From assembly GCA_003695205.1 (NCBI GenBank), contig RFIO01000154.1:1-8824 (forward strand): 8,824 bases of DNA, given 5' to 3'. The stretch is from Deltaproteobacteria bacterium (lineage in GTDB: Bacteria; Desulfobacterota; Desulfuromonadia; Desulfuromonadales; Geothermobacteraceae). The notes beneath the pieces were generated by a model. That model worked only from the letters and a program-made list of their open reading frames with translations, did not search any database and was not told the origin of the DNA. Position 1 is the stretch's first letter, and each line of letters opens with the position of its first letter. The position numbers and the translations under genes are program-made. Positions 7,116-8,824 of the stretch are shown here, in pieces.

Positions 7116-8824
7116 GTGTCGAATAAAGCCAAGCTGTTAGCATCAGCCCAGAAAAACCTCCAGAAGAACCAGGTTGCCAAGGCGATCAAGGACTACCAGA
7201 AGATCGTCGAGATCGACCCCAAGGATATCCGCAATCGGCAGAAACTGGCCGAGCTGCTGAATCGCAATCGGCAGGTCGAGGAGGCGCTGGAAGAGTATGA
7301 GGCTGTTGCCAGGTACTATTCCGAGAACGGCTTTTATCTCAAGGCGATCGCTGTCTACAAGCAGATGCAGCGCATCGACCCCTCCCAGGTGCGTATCTAC
7401 CACCGTCTCGCCGAACTGAACGAAAAACAGGGGTTGACCGGCAATGCCCTGGCCGAATACCGCGGCCTGATCAGTTACTACGAGCAGCACGACATGCTTT
7501 CGGAAGTGATCAATGTGCTGCAGAAAATGAAGGATCTCGACCCTGAGAATCTCAATGTCCTGGTCAAGATGGCCGAAGCCTATGCCCGTGGAGGGATGCA
7601 GGACAAGGCGCGCGAAGAGTTTCTCGACGTTGTCGAACGCCTGCGCGACAAGGACGAATACGCCAAGATTCTCAAACTGTGCGAGTTGCTGATCCCCTTC
7701 TTCCCCGACAATCCGGAGGCACTGACCGCCAGGGCGGAAGCTCTCCTGGCTACCGGGGCCGCCGAACAGGCCGTCCCTCTGCTGGAAGATGTCACCGGGC
7801 GCAAACCTGAGGTTTTCTCCCTTGAGCTGCTGGCCCGTGCACGACGCGAGGTTGGTGATTTGCCCGGCGAAGTCGAAGCGCGCCGCCGTGTCCTTGAACT
7901 GGTTCCTGACGACCTGGGGCGGCATCTCGACTATGTCGACGCCCTGTTGGCTGCAGGCCTTGACCAGGATGCCCTTGAAGAACTTGAGGAATGGAAAGAC
8001 AGCTGCGTTCAGGCCGACATGACCGCCCGGGTCAAGGGCTGCTACGAGAGGCTGCGCGCACAGCTCGGTGATGACCAGCGCGTTACCGCTACGCTTCGGG
8101 CCATCTACGAAATGACCGGCGAGGGGGACAAGCTTTTTGACCTGATGTCGGATCGGGAAGGTGAGGAGCCGGACGAAACGGGTCTCGACGACGATCTGGA
8201 GATCCTGGGTGATGGCCTGGTGGAAGAGGCCCTGTCAGATCTGGAGGAGGTGGCAATCACCGAAGCCGCAGCTTCAGGTCCGGGACAAGATGAAGGCGGC
8301 TTTGAACCGGCTGCCTCAGGGATGGATGTTTCGACGGACGGGGAGGGCGAGGAACCCGTCGCAGAATCTCCTGATGGTGAAAATGGGCCGAAAGCGCCCG
8401 AATCCGCCGAAGAAAACGAGGAAGCGGAAGAGCCTGACGAGGTGCCCCTGGAGTTTCTTGAGGAGGTTGCCGAAGATGCGGTCGATAACGAAGTCGCCGC
8501 GTCGGTACCGAAGGAGGCCGAAGGCGGCATCAGTCTCGAGGAGCTGGATGTCGAGGGTGGGGAGTTTGAACTTGAGCTTGAGCTGGACATCGAACTGGAA
8601 GGTGATGAAAACCAGCCAGGTGATATCGACCTGACCGCCGAAGAGGCTGCCGAAGAAGAGGTTGCCGAAGAAGCTGTTGCCGAAGAAGCTGTTGCCGAAG
8701 AAGCTGTTGCCGAAGAAGCTGTTGCCGAAGAGGCCGTTGCTGAAGAGGCCGTTGCTGAAGAGGCCGTTGCTGAAGAGGCCGTTGCTGAAGAGGCCGTTGC
8801 TGAAGAGGCCGTTGCTGAAGAGGC
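7116..8824 (+). CDS. TPR protein with long acidic repeat tail (3' end outside window)
   Basis: I do not recognise a named family. The frame stays open for 569 codons and runs off the window. Residues 1-227 are helical and TPR-like, with the IDPKD/IDPSQ/LDPEN turns typical of TPRs, organised as four 54-residue units. Residues 228-340 look helical with weaker TPR character (for example RRRVLELVPDD at 257-267). From about 347 the chain becomes acidic and low in complexity, includes an alternating acidic/hydrophobic stretch at 483-495, and from 512 consists of AEEAV repeats. No signal peptide, membrane segment or LysM domain is visible, so it is probably cytosolic; TPRs generally mediate protein contacts, and the tail could be a flexible linker or interaction surface. 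Start: GTG 7116, with GGTGG at 7106-7110 five bases before; GTG 7107 is the only other nearby in-frame choice. The long acidic tail recalls FimV-type polar scaffolds only superficially. Confidence 0.88.
   Translation, partial: MSNKAKLLASAQKNLQKNQVAKAIKDYQKIVEIDPKDIRNRQKLAELLNRNRQVEEALEEYEAVARYYSENGFYLKAIAVYKQMQRIDPSQVRIYHRLAELNEKQGLTGNALAEYRGLISYYEQHDMLSEVINVLQKMKDLDPENLNVLVKMAEAYARGGMQDKAREEFLDVVERLRDKDEYAKILKLCELLIPFFPDNPEALTARAEALLATGAAEQAVPLLEDVTGRKPEVFSLELLARARREVGDLPGEVEARRRVLELVPDDLGRHLDYVDALLAAGLDQDALEELEEWKDSCVQADMTARVKGCYERLRAQLGDDQRVTATLRAIYEMTGEGDKLFDLMSDREGEEPDETGLDDDLEILGDGLVEEALSDLEEVAITEAAASGPGQDEGGFEPAASGMDVSTDGEGEEPVAESPDGENGPKAPESAEENEEAEEPDEVPLEFLEEVAEDAVDNEVAASVPKEAEGGISLEELDVEGGEFELELELDIELEGDENQPGDIDLTAEEAAEEEVAEEAVAEEAVAEEAVAEEAVAEEAVAEEAVAEEAVAEEAVAEEAVAEEAVAEE
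7149..7796 (+). repeat. Four diverged 54-codon supra-repeats in the TPR domain
   Basis: Protein-level repeat; the copies cover residues 12-65, 66-119, 120-173 and 174-227 (7149-7310, 7311-7472, 7473-7634, 7635-7796). Pro at 35/89/143/197, Ala-Glu at 45-46/99-100/153-154/207-208 and Ala at 57/111/165/219 recur at exactly 54-residue spacing with no gaps, and Gly at 106/160/214 in the last three. A unit of 54 residues corresponds to about three helices, not the two of a standard 34-residue TPR. DNA identity between copies is low, so this is an old duplication. Confidence 0.8.
8649..8824 (+). repeat. 15-base in-frame tandem repeat encoding Ala-Glu-Glu-Ala-Val
   Basis: Eleven complete 15-base units and an 11-base partial unit reach the window end. 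The first (8649-8663) encodes AEEEV. Units at 8664-8723 are four identical GCCGAAGAAGCTGTT copies. 8724-8738 is a hybrid, GCCGAAGAGGCCGTT. 8739-8813 holds five identical GCTGAAGAGGCCGTT copies. All later units encode AEEAV, so the two DNA types differ only by synonymous bases. The unit is a multiple of three, so gain or loss of copies keeps the frame. The true copy number is unknown because the array continues past the end. Confidence 0.97.

Noticed and set aside
8105..8590. Serine-rich open frame of 161 codons on the - strand opposite the acidic tail
   Set aside because: Poly-Ser composition is simply the complement of Glu/Asp-rich codons; no start signal or domain.
8649..8824. CRISPR array
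   Set aside because: Units are directly adjacent, 15 bases long, in frame with a coding sequence and without spacers; it is a coding tandem repeat.

Overview
The window is GC-rich, protein-dense DNA carrying seven genes, all on the + strand, with no tRNA, rRNA, CRISPR, insertion sequence or phage gene that I could recognise. Two things suggest a deltaproteobacterium of the Desulfuromonadales/Geobacter type: a DHH-CBS-nucleotidyltransferase fusion of the kind known from Geobacter and Aquifex, and the order site-2 protease - scpA - scpB - rluB. This assignment comes from gene content and memory of families, not from a database search.

Layout. Positions 34-2706 encode an 890-residue tRNA nucleotidyltransferase (CCA/A-adding type) fused behind a DHH phosphoesterase and a CBS pair. 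A gap of about 110 bases, with a hairpin but no convincing terminator, leads to a tight cluster at 2817-5574: an intramembrane M50 protease, the condensin partners ScpA and ScpB, and the 23S rRNA pseudouridine synthase RluB. Its junctions are a 3-base gap, a short overlap and a 9-base gap, so it is very probably one transcript with translational coupling. After 54 bases containing a possible promoter and a strong ribosome binding site comes a short-form glucose-6-phosphate isomerase (5629-7020). A further 95 bases holding the best sigma-70-like promoter of the window precede the last gene (7116 to the window end, incomplete), a TPR protein with a long acidic tail.

How the genes work together. 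Six genes are housekeeping: tRNA 3'-end synthesis, chromosome compaction with SMC, ribosome modification, membrane proteolysis and central sugar metabolism. They share a neighbourhood rather than a pathway; only scpA and scpB are obligate partners. The least ordinary gene is the last. It opens with four copies of an exact 54-residue helical supra-repeat, continues through an acidic low-complexity region with a strictly alternating acidic/hydrophobic strand, and ends in a 15-base tandem repeat encoding Ala-Glu-Glu-Ala-Val. The repeat falls into two blocks of different synonymous codons and runs off the window end.

I did not find a new defence, mobile or biosynthetic system. The observations most worth following are the TPR/acidic-repeat protein and the combination of apparently intact DHH and nucleotidyltransferase sites in the first gene.
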